The translations under genes and the position numbers were made by a program. Shown one piece after another: positions 7,660-15,210 of a stretch of DNA of 18,711 nucleotides. Every line of letters starts with the position of its first letter. Within the stretch, counting starts at the first letter, position 1. Origin of the DNA: an uncultured Oscillospiraceae bacterium (GTDB taxonomy: Bacteria; Bacillota; Clostridia; Oscillospirales; Acutalibacteraceae). The DNA lies in NCBI GenBank assembly GCA_900555545.1, contig USLQ01000002.1, forward strand, positions 1-18,711, in the 5' to 3' direction. The notes under the pieces are model-generated. The model saw only the letters and a list, made by a program, of their open reading frames with translations. It had not been told where the DNA came from and did no database searches.

Positions 7660-7694
7660 GGGGAGGAGAACCAGACGGGTTCCCCTTCCTTTTT
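7660..7694 (+). terminator. Intrinsic terminator after ispD-ispF
   Basis: GGGGAGGAGAACC and GGTTCCCCTTCC form an imperfect stem of about 13 positions with one mismatch and two G-U pairs around a 5-base loop, followed by TTTTTATAT. It closes the ispD-ispF unit and lies 20 bases after the stop of the small downstream frame. Confidence 0.75.
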
Positions 7695-7752
7695 ATATAG
7701 GGGAACGGCAGGGAGCGGCAGGCATAAAATATCAGTATAGAGAGGTGATGTA

Positions 7753-7974
7753 ATGATGGAGTATTCCAATCTGAAAATAAAAACCATTACGCAGGCAGAA
7801 CGTGGCCGGGAGTTGCTCCTTGCCCACGGATATCGGGCCTATATCCGCCGCAGCGCGGTCACGTCCGACACAGAGGGGTGTGGGTACAGCATTCGGGTCA
7901 ATTGCAGCTATGAGAGAGCTGTTGGGATCCTGAACCGGGCGGGGATCCATGTGCTGGGGCGTGGTGAGCCGTGA
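7753..7974 (+). CDS. DUF3343 small protein (putative Se/S carrier-like)
   Basis: A 73-residue soluble protein. The layout ITQAERGRELLLAHGYRA, then GCGYSIRV, then a final AVGILNRAGIHVLG matches the DUF3343 family as I recall it: small proteins named putative Se/S carrier-like, with a conserved Cys in a Gly-Cys-Gly turn (here C63-region of the chain is helical and the Cys of EGCGY is the only strong candidate ligand). The ribosome-binding site GAGGTG lies five bases before the ATG at 7753; ATG at 7756 is equally possible. Its stop overlaps the next gene's GTG start (GTGA), so it is translated with the desulfurase-like enzyme, consistent with accepting sulfur or selenium from it. That partnership is inference. 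Confidence 0.75.
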   Translation: MMEYSNLKIKTITQAERGRELLLAHGYRAYIRRSAVTSDTEGCGYSIRVNCSYERAVGILNRAGIHVLGRGEP

Positions 7975-9122
7975 TCTATCTGGACAATGCGGCCACCACC
8001 TATCCAAAACCCCGCACCGTCCCGCGTGCCGTCTATCAGTCCTTCCGCCGGTATGGGGCCAATCCAGGCCGGGCAGGTCATGAGCTTTCGCTCAACACGG
8101 CGGAGCAGGTGTACCGGTGCCGTAAAACACTGGCGGAGATGTTTGGGGCATCCGGGCCGGATCAGGTGGCCTTTACACTCAACTGCACGTATGCGCTGAA
8201 CATGGCGCTGAAAGGGCTGCTGCGGCGGGGGGATCATGTGATTACCTCGGATCTGGAGCACAATGCCGTGATGCGTCCGCTGGAACAGCTGCGCCTTGAC
8301 GGCGTGATCACTTATAGCCCGGCCCGTGTGACTGTTGGAAATCCGGCAGCCACGATCGCGGCCTTTGAGCGCGAAATCCGGCCCAATACGCGCCTGATCG
8401 TCTGCACCCATGTCTCCAATGTGTTTGGTGTGATCCTGCCGGTGGAGCAGATCGGGGCGCTGGCTCACCGCCATGGCCTCTACTTTGTGCTGGACTGTGC
8501 CCAGTCGGCGGGAGTGCTCCCAATCAGGATGCAGCATCTGCACGCGAGCTGCCTGTGTATGCCGGGCCACAAGGGGCTCTACGGCCCGATGGGGACAGGG
8601 GCGCTGCTGTGCAACCCGGATATCCCCATGCGCACGCTGATCGAGGGTGGGACGGGAAGCCTTTCCAAAAATTTAAAACAGCCGGATATCCTGCCCGACC
8701 GGTTCGAGAGCGGGACAGTCAATGTCCCCGGAATCATAGGGCTGCGTGCGGGCTTGGAATTTGTACGCACGCGCGGGATAGAGGCCATCCACCGTCACGA
8801 ACTCGGGATTGCTGGGCGCATCTATCAGGGGCTGGCAGCTATTCCCGGTGTACAGCTCTATACGCCCGCCCCGCGGGAAGGGGGGGGTGCGCCTGTCATC
8901 TCCTTTAATATCAGGGGACTGGGCAGCGAGCAGGCTGCCGCCAGGTTGAGCGAATCCGGTATTGCAGTCCGTGCGGGGCTGCACTGCGCGCCTGTGGCCC
9001 ACCGGGCGTTCCACACGTTGGAGAGCGGTACGGTGCGCGTGTCCCCCGGTGCCTTTAATACGGAGCGTGATGCGTCTATTTTAATAAAATCTGTTTTTCA
9101 AATTGCAAAATCACGTAAATAA
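7971..9122 (+). CDS. Cysteine desulfurase family protein (class-V aminotransferase fold)
   Basis: A 383-residue PLP enzyme of the SufS/Csd-like branch (the TIGR01977-type family, by recall). It opens with YLDNAATTYPKP. H98 lies in SDLEHNA, D175 in VLDCAQSAG, and the PLP lysine is K201 in PGHKGLYGP. The catalytic cysteine is C339 in RAGLHCAP. The expected reaction is removal of sulfur (or selenium) from cysteine (or selenocysteine) to give an enzyme persulfide and alanine. The GTG start at 7971 overlaps the DUF3343 stop by four bases, which makes that small protein the natural candidate acceptor. No iron-sulfur scaffold (IscU/SufU) gene is adjacent, so a role separate from general Fe-S assembly is possible. 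Confidence 0.9.
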   Translation: MIYLDNAATTYPKPRTVPRAVYQSFRRYGANPGRAGHELSLNTAEQVYRCRKTLAEMFGASGPDQVAFTLNCTYALNMALKGLLRRGDHVITSDLEHNAVMRPLEQLRLDGVITYSPARVTVGNPAATIAAFEREIRPNTRLIVCTHVSNVFGVILPVEQIGALAHRHGLYFVLDCAQSAGVLPIRMQHLHASCLCMPGHKGLYGPMGTGALLCNPDIPMRTLIEGGTGSLSKNLKQPDILPDRFESGTVNVPGIIGLRAGLEFVRTRGIEAIHRHELGIAGRIYQGLAAIPGVQLYTPAPREGGGAPVISFNIRGLGSEQAAARLSESGIAVRAGLHCAPVAHRAFHTLESGTVRVSPGAFNTERDASILIKSVFQIAKSRK

Positions 9123-9139
9123 TGATAAACTATTATAAT
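9103..9139 (+). promoter_or_regulatory. Candidate promoter(s) of the cdaA operon
   Basis: Two overlapping options are visible. TTGCAA (9103-9108) with a 17-base spacer and TAAACT (9126-9131) also has a TG-extended -10. Alternatively, TATAAT (9134-9139) is a perfect -10 but has no good -35. Either gives a leader of about 80-90 bases before cdaA. Confidence 0.45.
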
Positions 9140-9145
9140 AACGCG

Positions 9146-9222
9146 AGCTATATCTATCGAGAGTTTAAAGAGATAGAGCCTCCGGCGGTCTACGCGCCGG
9201 AGGCGCCAAATGAATGCTAAGG
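9146..9222 (+). promoter_or_regulatory. Structured 5' leader of cdaA with two adjacent hairpins
   Basis: TCTATC (9153-9158) pairs with GATAGA (9172-9177). Directly abutting it, GCCTCCGGCG (9178-9187) pairs perfectly with CGCCGGAGGC (9195-9204) around a 7-base loop. No U-run follows, so it is not an ordinary terminator. The weak AAGG ribosome-binding site follows at 9219-9222. No known riboswitch class was recognised. Confidence 0.45.
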
Positions 9223-9226
9223 ATGG

Positions 9227-10159
9227 ATGTGTATGACAGATTTGATGCTGCTGAGTTTGGCGGATGAATTCCAGTCCACCGTGGGGGCCTTTTTCAGCCA
9301 GCTGTGGAGCGCCCTGAAAGGGTTCAGCTTTTCAGATTTTCTGGATATTATCCTAGTCGCCTTTGTTGTCTACGGAGTGATCAAGCTGGTGCGCGAAACG
9401 CGCGCGGTTCAATTAATGAAGGGGATTGTCATCCTGGTGATCGTATACCTGCTTGTCACCTGGTTCCGGATGGAGGCCATGAGTTATATTCTCAGCCAAC
9501 TGTTCGGAGTTGCACTTATCGCAGTGTTTGTCCTCTTTCAGCCGGAGATCCGCCATGCATTGGAGAGCGTCGGGCGCAATAACATTACCAGGCTTGGGAT
9601 TTTCAGCCTCAGGGGGGATGAGCGCCTGCGGAATATTGAGGTGACGCGCAATGCGATTATTTCGGTCTCTCGCGCGTGTGCCGCCATGAGTGCGCAGAAA
9701 GTCGGCGCGCTGATCGTGTTTGAAAAAGATACGCTGCTTGGTGAAATTATCAAAACGGGTACTGGCGTCAATGCCGATGTGACAGAGGAGTTGGTAGGCA
9801 ATATCTTTTATAAGGGTGCCCCTCTTCACGATGGCGCTATGATTATCCGGGATGGCCGGATCTGCGCGGCGGGGTGTATTCTCCCCCTGACGAGTAATAA
9901 TTCCATCTCTTCGGCGCTCGGCACGCGCCACCGTGCTGCGCTTGGTGTGAGTGAGCAGTGCGATGCCATGGTCGTTGTCGTCTCGGAGGAGACGGGTGCG
10001 ATCTCCATCGCGTACAAGGGGATCCTGATGCGTTCCATTACCAGCTCTCAGCTGCGCCAGAAGTTGACTGAGTACATTCTGGGCGATGCGGAAAAATTGT
10101 ACGAGCAGAGTTTCTTTGACCGCCTGAAGGGCAGCCTGAAAGGGAGGCGCAAAAAATGA
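9227..10159 (+). CDS. cdaA: Diadenylate cyclase (c-di-AMP synthase)
   Basis: Membrane-bound CdaA-type enzyme making cyclic di-AMP from two ATP. The N-terminal 110 residues carry three hydrophobic segments (about 38-57, 64-81 and 88-106). The DAC catalytic domain follows, with the hallmark DGA at 202-204 (APLHDGAMI) and RHR at 234-236 (GTRHRAALG). The 310-residue length is slightly above the usual 270-280, mainly from the N-terminus and a basic tail ending GRRKK. Starts at 9227 or 9233 are both possible: AAGG at 9219-9222 is four bases from the first and ten from the second. The stop overlaps cdaR by ATGA, the usual pairing of cyclase and regulator. The glmM gene, often third in this operon, is not here. 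Confidence 0.96.
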   Translation: MCMTDLMLLSLADEFQSTVGAFFSQLWSALKGFSFSDFLDIILVAFVVYGVIKLVRETRAVQLMKGIVILVIVYLLVTWFRMEAMSYILSQLFGVALIAVFVLFQPEIRHALESVGRNNITRLGIFSLRGDERLRNIEVTRNAIISVSRACAAMSAQKVGALIVFEKDTLLGEIIKTGTGVNADVTEELVGNIFYKGAPLHDGAMIIRDGRICAAGCILPLTSNNSISSALGTRHRAALGVSEQCDAMVVVVSEETGAISIAYKGILMRSITSSQLRQKLTEYILGDAEKLYEQSFFDRLKGSLKGRRKK

Positions 10160-11442
10160 GCCAGACGTCACTCAAACGGAAGTGGAGCCTTCACGCTCTG
10201 TTTTCCAATGATAAATTCCTGTTTGTTTTTTCTCTATTGGCGGCGTTTGTCATCTGGGCGGTCATCACCGTGACCCAGGCGCCCGAGACGGAGTCTGAAA
10301 TCGGGAATGTCAGCGTCACCATTGATATGAGTGAAAACTCCCAGCCGGCACAGCTTGGGCTGCAATATTTTGGCCAGACGGACACGCGCGTGAATGTGCG
10401 TGTGCGCGGAAAACGTTATGAGGTAAACGCGCTTAATTCTGGAGATATCGTTGTCACGGCGGATACGAGCGGCGTCGGCGCGGCAGGGATGCACACACTG
10501 CGGCTTTCGGCCTCCTGCTCCAACGATGATGTAGAGGTTGTCTCGGTCTCGCCCAGCAGCATTGATGTCTATTTTGATGCCTATAAGGAGCAGCAGTTCA
10601 CGTTGGAGACGGATATCTCCGCGCCAAACGGCGTCGTCCCGGAGGGCTATACCTATAATGCCGCGCTCTCTACGCAGAGCATCGTAATCAGCGGCCCAGC
10701 GACGGAGGTCAACCGCGTGCAGCGGGTCGTCGCCTCCGTGGATGTGGACTCGCCGCTTACAGCCAGTCCGTCGGAGCCGCTTACAGCCACCGTGAGGGCA
10801 TTGACTTCCTCCGGCGATGAGCCGCGCTATGTCGCAATCAAGGGGAATGCGACCATCACGGTCAGCATCCAGGTGCTCAAGATCCGTCAGTTGCCGGTCT
10901 CGGTCAGCTTTACCGGAGCGCCAAGTGCGTATGCCGCCACGCCGCTGCCCTACACGGTGTCACCCTCCACCGTCCAGGTGGCCGGAGCGCCGGATACCAT
11001 TGACTCGCTCGATGCCCTGGTGGTGGGTACGGTCGATTTCAGCAAGCTCGGGGAGCAGGGGGGGACATTTTATTTTCGAGCGGCCGATATCAGTGGATTC
11101 AAGGTGATGGACGATGTGGACACCTTTACCGTCCAGGTCACTCCCAGCGATATGGGATCCGCTGTGTTCAGCCTGCCGTCAGGTTCCATCGCACTGCGCA
11201 ATATTCCGGAGGGATTTTCCGCCCGGATTGAAGAGGCGGAACTGTCTGATGTGACGATCGTAGGTTCCCGGTCGGAGATCGCGAGCCTGACCTCGGCCGA
11301 CCTTAGCGCACAGGTGGATCTGTCCGGCCTCACTGCGGCGGGAAGTTACCAGGCGAACGTCACAGTTACTGTCCCAGGGCGTTCGACCTGCTGGGCATAT
11401 GCTACGTACTATGTGACGGTAATTTTGACCGCTATCTCTTAA
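10156..11442 (+). CDS. cdaR: YbbR-domain protein, CdaA partner
   Basis: A 428-residue protein with a short cytoplasmic N-terminus, one membrane span (about 21-42, FLFVFSLLAAFVIWAVI) and a long extracytoplasmic part built of beta-rich YbbR-type repeats (segments resembling VRVRGKRYEVNAL, IVISGPATEVNRV and VQVAGAPDTIDSL recur at about 80-100-residue intervals). In B. subtilis and related bacteria, CdaR binds CdaA at the membrane and modulates c-di-AMP synthesis. Here the ATGA overlap with cdaA supports the same role. CdaR-type proteins are thought to link the cell-wall side of the membrane to the cyclase. The next gene starts 24 bases downstream. Confidence 0.9.
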   Translation: MSQTSLKRKWSLHALFSNDKFLFVFSLLAAFVIWAVITVTQAPETESEIGNVSVTIDMSENSQPAQLGLQYFGQTDTRVNVRVRGKRYEVNALNSGDIVVTADTSGVGAAGMHTLRLSASCSNDDVEVVSVSPSSIDVYFDAYKEQQFTLETDISAPNGVVPEGYTYNAALSTQSIVISGPATEVNRVQRVVASVDVDSPLTASPSEPLTATVRALTSSGDEPRYVAIKGNATITVSIQVLKIRQLPVSVSFTGAPSAYAATPLPYTVSPSTVQVAGAPDTIDSLDALVVGTVDFSKLGEQGGTFYFRAADISGFKVMDDVDTFTVQVTPSDMGSAVFSLPSGSIALRNIPEGFSARIEEAELSDVTIVGSRSEIASLTSADLSAQVDLSGLTAAGSYQANVTVTVPGRSTCWAYATYYVTVILTAIS

Positions 11443-11466
11443 GTTCCTGAAAGGGGGGGCTGCCCG

Positions 11467-12912
11467 ATGAAAAAGAGAATATGGACGGGGGCAGCTCTGC
11501 TGATCTGCCTGATGCTTCTACTGTCTGGTTGCAGCTATCAAATGCTCACGCCTGACCAGTTGATGCGTCCCCCCCGTTATTATGGGGAGAATGCGGGCTT
11601 GCAGGAGGCATTTTCTGAGGCTGCTCCCAACGCCATGCTGAAGGCCCCCTATGAGGGGGAGTATCACTCCGCCTTTATTTTAACGGACCTGGACGGGGAT
11701 GGAGTGGAGGAGGCGCTGGCCTTTTATGTCAATAATATGGACAAGAATATCTGCCGGATGATGCTTTTTAAATGGGAGCAGGGCAGTTGGGCACTCTGTG
11801 CTACCGTCCGCGGGGAGGGAAGCGATGTTGTGTCCGTCTCCACCGGAGATCTGGATGCGGACGGTGTGCAGGAGATTATTGTAGGCTGGGGGATTTCCGG
11901 CAGTCAGGAGCGCACATTGTCCGTATACCGGTATACCGCGCAGTCGGGCAGTCTTCGCAATTTGGCGAGTGAATCCTATCGTCTGATGGCCATCCTGGAT
12001 TTTGACGGCGATGCGGAGCAGGAGCTTTTTGTGGTCTCCAGTGTGTCGCCCACTGCGGGAAACAGTGGGACAGATCTGGGCGCGTCACGATTCCGGGTTC
12101 GCCTGTTGAAGATCCAGGAGGCCGTGCAGCCCAACGGAACACAGGCGGTTTCCGTCACGGCTGTCAGTGAACTGATGCTCCCCTCCTCGGTGACGGAGTG
12201 CAGACAGATTGTGGTTCAACCCGCGGTGGGGGAAAATCCGCAGGCGATTTTCTTGGACTGCACCATGGGGGAGAGCGGGATGTTTACCGATATCATTGTG
12301 TGGTCCGGCGGGAAGCTCGCCCGCGTGGAGACCGGTACTGCGGAGAACCCCTTTCGCTATACATACCGGACTGCCAATATCACTTGTAGGGATATCAATC
12401 AGGATGGTTACTATGAAATTCCGGCCCAGATGGTGCTCGCCGGCGGCGTGAATTCATCGGCCGCTGTTGTCAACAGTTCCGCGTCAGATACCAGTACGGA
12501 AAAAACGGTGGACGACCAGATGTATCTGACGGTTTGGCACCAATTCTCCGACGGTAAACTGATCCCGTGTGCGAACAGCGTGCTGAATTTTAATGATTCC
12601 TATATGTTTCTGTTTCAGGAGGGGTGGACCTCCGGGAATTTCCCGGATATGACCAACAATGTCACTGTGGAGGCGAATATTGAAACGCGGACGTGGTCTT
12701 TTTATGACTACGACTATCAGACCAAGGTTCGAGGCAGTCTGATCTTTGAGATCGTCGTCCACCCTGTGGGGACCGATATCGGCACGGCTGACGAAGAAGA
12801 GCTCTTGACCGACGGCGGCCTGATTTATGCGGTACGCATGGGCGCCGCGGCTGCCAGCCGGGATGTGACTTATGAAGATGTGGTTGAGGGCTTTGTGCTG
12901 CTCGATTCGTAA
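11467..12912 (+). CDS. FG-GAP/VCBS-like repeat lipoprotein, unknown function
   Basis: A 481-residue exported lipoprotein. The signal peptide KKRIWTGAALLICLMLLLSGC has a lipobox with C22 as the lipidated residue. The mature part contains at least four Asp-rich calcium-loop-like motifs, each followed by a hydrophobic strand: DLDGDGVEEALAF (74-86), DLDADGVQEIIVG (128-140), DFDGDAEQELFVV (178-190) and DINQDGYYEI (309-318). These resemble the repeats of FG-GAP/VCBS beta-propeller proteins, so a propeller-like extracellular fold is inferred. It lies between cdaR and a two-component system, with short gaps on both sides (24 and 25 bases), and might sense or present an envelope signal to either. No specific ligand or enzyme activity can be named. 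Confidence 0.8.
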   Translation: MKKRIWTGAALLICLMLLLSGCSYQMLTPDQLMRPPRYYGENAGLQEAFSEAAPNAMLKAPYEGEYHSAFILTDLDGDGVEEALAFYVNNMDKNICRMMLFKWEQGSWALCATVRGEGSDVVSVSTGDLDADGVQEIIVGWGISGSQERTLSVYRYTAQSGSLRNLASESYRLMAILDFDGDAEQELFVVSSVSPTAGNSGTDLGASRFRVRLLKIQEAVQPNGTQAVSVTAVSELMLPSSVTECRQIVVQPAVGENPQAIFLDCTMGESGMFTDIIVWSGGKLARVETGTAENPFRYTYRTANITCRDINQDGYYEIPAQMVLAGGVNSSAAVVNSSASDTSTEKTVDDQMYLTVWHQFSDGKLIPCANSVLNFNDSYMFLFQEGWTSGNFPDMTNNVTVEANIETRTWSFYDYDYQTKVRGSLIFEIVVHPVGTDIGTADEEELLTDGGLIYAVRMGAAAASRDVTYEDVVEGFVLLDS

Positions 12913-12937
12913 TGAGCTTTTAGAAAGGAGTTTTAGT

Positions 12938-13633
12938 GTGAAGAGGATTCTTGTAGCGGAGGATGAACAGGCCATCAGGGAGTTTATCGTCATCAATCTG
13001 GAGAGCGGCGGCTATGAGGTCCAGCAGGCCGAAAACGGTGCGCAGGCCCTCCGGATGTTTGACGACTGTAACGGAGATTTTGATATTGCGTTGCTCGATA
13101 TCATGATGCCGGAGATGGACGGCCTGGAGCTGTGCAAAAAACTGCGGGAGCGCAGCAAGCAGCTCGGGATTATCATGCTGTCCGCCCGCACGCAGGAGAT
13201 GGACAAGGTCACAGGTCTATTAGTGGGGGCGGATGACTATATCACCAAGCCGTTTTCCCCTTCCGAACTGATGGCGCGGGTCAACTCTGTCTACCGCCGG
13301 GTGGATATGAATCGTGAGACGGTGCCTACCGGCAACGAGATCCGTCTAGGGGACTTTGCGCTCAACCTTCGCAACCGTACGCTGACCAAGAATGGCGTTC
13401 CCATTGAGTTGACCCAGGTGGAATTTCAGATCATGGAGTGCTTTTTTAAGAATCCGGACGCCGCACTCAGCCGGACGGAAATTCTCAATAAAGTGTGGGG
13501 GGATTCCTACTTTGGCGAGGAGAAAATCGTGGATGTCAACATACGCCGCCTCCGTGTCAAGCTGGAGGAGGTTCCATCGGATCCCAAACACCTGATCACG
13601 ATCTGGGGGATGGGATACAAGTGGATTGTCTGA
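12938..13633 (+). CDS. OmpR/PhoB-family response regulator
   Basis: A 231-residue DNA-binding regulator. The receiver domain (1-118) has the acidic pair at E8/D9, the phosphoacceptor D54 (ALLDIMMPEMDG), S82 and K104 (TKPFSP). The winged-helix output domain (about 130-229) has TQVEFQIMECFF, the recognition-helix region VDVNIRRLRVKL and a final GMGYKWIV. The start is GTG at 12938, set by AAAGGAG seven bases upstream; the reading frame extends 66 bases further into the lipoprotein gene but without a ribosome-binding site. It is paired with the kinase 53 bases downstream. Targets unknown. Confidence 0.94.
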   Translation: MKRILVAEDEQAIREFIVINLESGGYEVQQAENGAQALRMFDDCNGDFDIALLDIMMPEMDGLELCKKLRERSKQLGIIMLSARTQEMDKVTGLLVGADDYITKPFSPSELMARVNSVYRRVDMNRETVPTGNEIRLGDFALNLRNRTLTKNGVPIELTQVEFQIMECFFKNPDAALSRTEILNKVWGDSYFGEEKIVDVNIRRLRVKLEEVPSDPKHLITIWGMGYKWIV

Positions 13634-13686
13634 TAGGGAGCTCATCGATATCGCGGTAACGATAACGCAGGAAAGGGGGCAGGCGC

Positions 13687-15210
13687 GTGAGCCGGTTATC
13701 TGGTTTTCAGCTGAGCGCAATTACCAGGCGCTGGATGTATAATACGTTCGGAGTGATTGCGGCAATCCTTGTGATTGTCACATTGGTCGCCTGCCTGTTT
13801 ATCCGGCAGTATTATTACGACGTGGTTAAAATGAATCTGAATCAGGTGTCCGATAATGTCGTCGCCTCTTATTTCAGCGCCTATCTTGGCTCCGACCAGC
13901 GCCATTTTGAGTTTGGCGCCCGCGGATATGTGGAGAGCTTTGAGGAAAAGAACACCATGGAGGTATGGGTTCTGGACGATGAGGGGCACGTGATCGCCTC
14001 ATCGTCGGGATTTGATGTCCCGTCCGGCATGGAGATGCCGGATTATACCGCAGCGCTGGAGAGTTCGACGGGTACCAGCATTGATATCAGCCGCCTGCCC
14101 TCCGGGGAGAAGGTGATGGCACGTACCATCGCCATCTCCGGCAGCAATCAGAATATTGTGGGCGCGGTTCGGTATATAACATCTCTGGAAGAGATCGACG
14201 ATAGCTTTGCCATAATTTGTGCGATAATTGCAGCGGCGTGTGTCTTTGCGATCTTCCTTGTGTGGATCTCCGGATATTTCTTTATCCAATCCATCGTCAA
14301 GCCGGTGCGGAAGGTGAGCCGGACGGCGCAGGATATCGCCAAGGGGAATTTTGCCGCCCGGATCGACAGCCATCGCTATAATGATGAGATCGGCGAGCTG
14401 TGTGAGACGATCAACTATATGGCCGGTGAGTTAGAGGATTCCGAAAAAATTAAAAATGATTTTATCTCCACTGTCTCTCACGAGCTGCGCACCCCGCTGA
14501 CGGCGATCAAGGGCTGGGCGGAAACATTGGCGCAGGCCGGCATTACGGATCCGGCTATTATGAAAAAAGGGATGCGGGTCATCATCGGGGAATCCGAGCG
14601 GTTGAACAGTCTGGTTGAGGACCTGCTCGATTTCTCCCGGATTCAATCCGGACGGATGAATATGAAGCGGGAAAAGATCGATATCCTGGCGGAACTGGAT
14701 GATACCATCTATGTGTTTAAAGAGCGCGCCATGCGCGAGGGCGTGGATCTGGAGTACAATGCGACGACGTTGCCGGCCCCCATGGAGGGGGACGGCGGGC
14801 GGATTAAGCAGGTATTCGTCAATATCCTGGATAATGCGATCAAATACACTGGGCAGGGTGGTAAGGTGTTGGTGACCGCCGTCATTGATGAAAAGAAAAA
14901 CGAACTCTGTATCACCTTTGCCGATAACGGCTGTGGCATTCCGGCCAGGGATCTGCCGCGGGTTAAGGAAAAGTTTTACAAGGCCAACACGGCCGTCCGT
15001 GGTTCCGGCATCGGTTTGGCCGTTGCGGATGAGATTATCCGCCGTCACGGCGGAACGCTGGATATCTCCAGTATCGAAGGGGAGGGGACGACCGTATCTG
15101 TGACGCTGCCCATCGGCCGGGCCGCCGGTGGAGGAGCCGGTGAACGAAGCGGAAAAGTAGCTCTCAAGAGCTTGATGAATATAACTTTAAAAAAGGGAGT
15201 CAACGAATGA
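13687..15210 (+). CDS. Membrane sensor histidine kinase
   Basis: A 507-residue partner of the upstream regulator. The first membrane span is at about 20-40, with an extracytoplasmic sensor region of about 130 residues (41-173, PAS/Cache-like in length, ending GAVRYITSLEEID). The second span is at about 174-198, then HAMP (200-253). The dimerisation/phosphoacceptor helix has H265 (STVSHELRTP). The ATPase domain has the N-box NILDNAIKYT (379-388), DNGCGIP (413-419) and GSGIGL (439-444). The GTG start is backed by AAAGGGGG. After the usual kinase end near 477 there is a Gly- and Lys-rich tail of about 30 residues of no known family; a one-base shift would end it at TAG 15157-15159. The stop overlaps the DUF1385 start by ATGA. 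Confidence 0.94.
   Translation: MSRLSGFQLSAITRRWMYNTFGVIAAILVIVTLVACLFIRQYYYDVVKMNLNQVSDNVVASYFSAYLGSDQRHFEFGARGYVESFEEKNTMEVWVLDDEGHVIASSSGFDVPSGMEMPDYTAALESSTGTSIDISRLPSGEKVMARTIAISGSNQNIVGAVRYITSLEEIDDSFAIICAIIAAACVFAIFLVWISGYFFIQSIVKPVRKVSRTAQDIAKGNFAARIDSHRYNDEIGELCETINYMAGELEDSEKIKNDFISTVSHELRTPLTAIKGWAETLAQAGITDPAIMKKGMRVIIGESERLNSLVEDLLDFSRIQSGRMNMKREKIDILAELDDTIYVFKERAMREGVDLEYNATTLPAPMEGDGGRIKQVFVNILDNAIKYTGQGGKVLVTAVIDEKKNELCITFADNGCGIPARDLPRVKEKFYKANTAVRGSGIGLAVADEIIRRHGGTLDISSIEGEGTTVSVTLPIGRAAGGGAGERSGKVALKSLMNITLKKGVNE

Noticed and set aside
9146..9222. Known ydaO-type c-di-AMP riboswitch ahead of cdaA
   Set aside because: The leader is too short and lacks the extended conserved core. 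Only two simple hairpins are visible.
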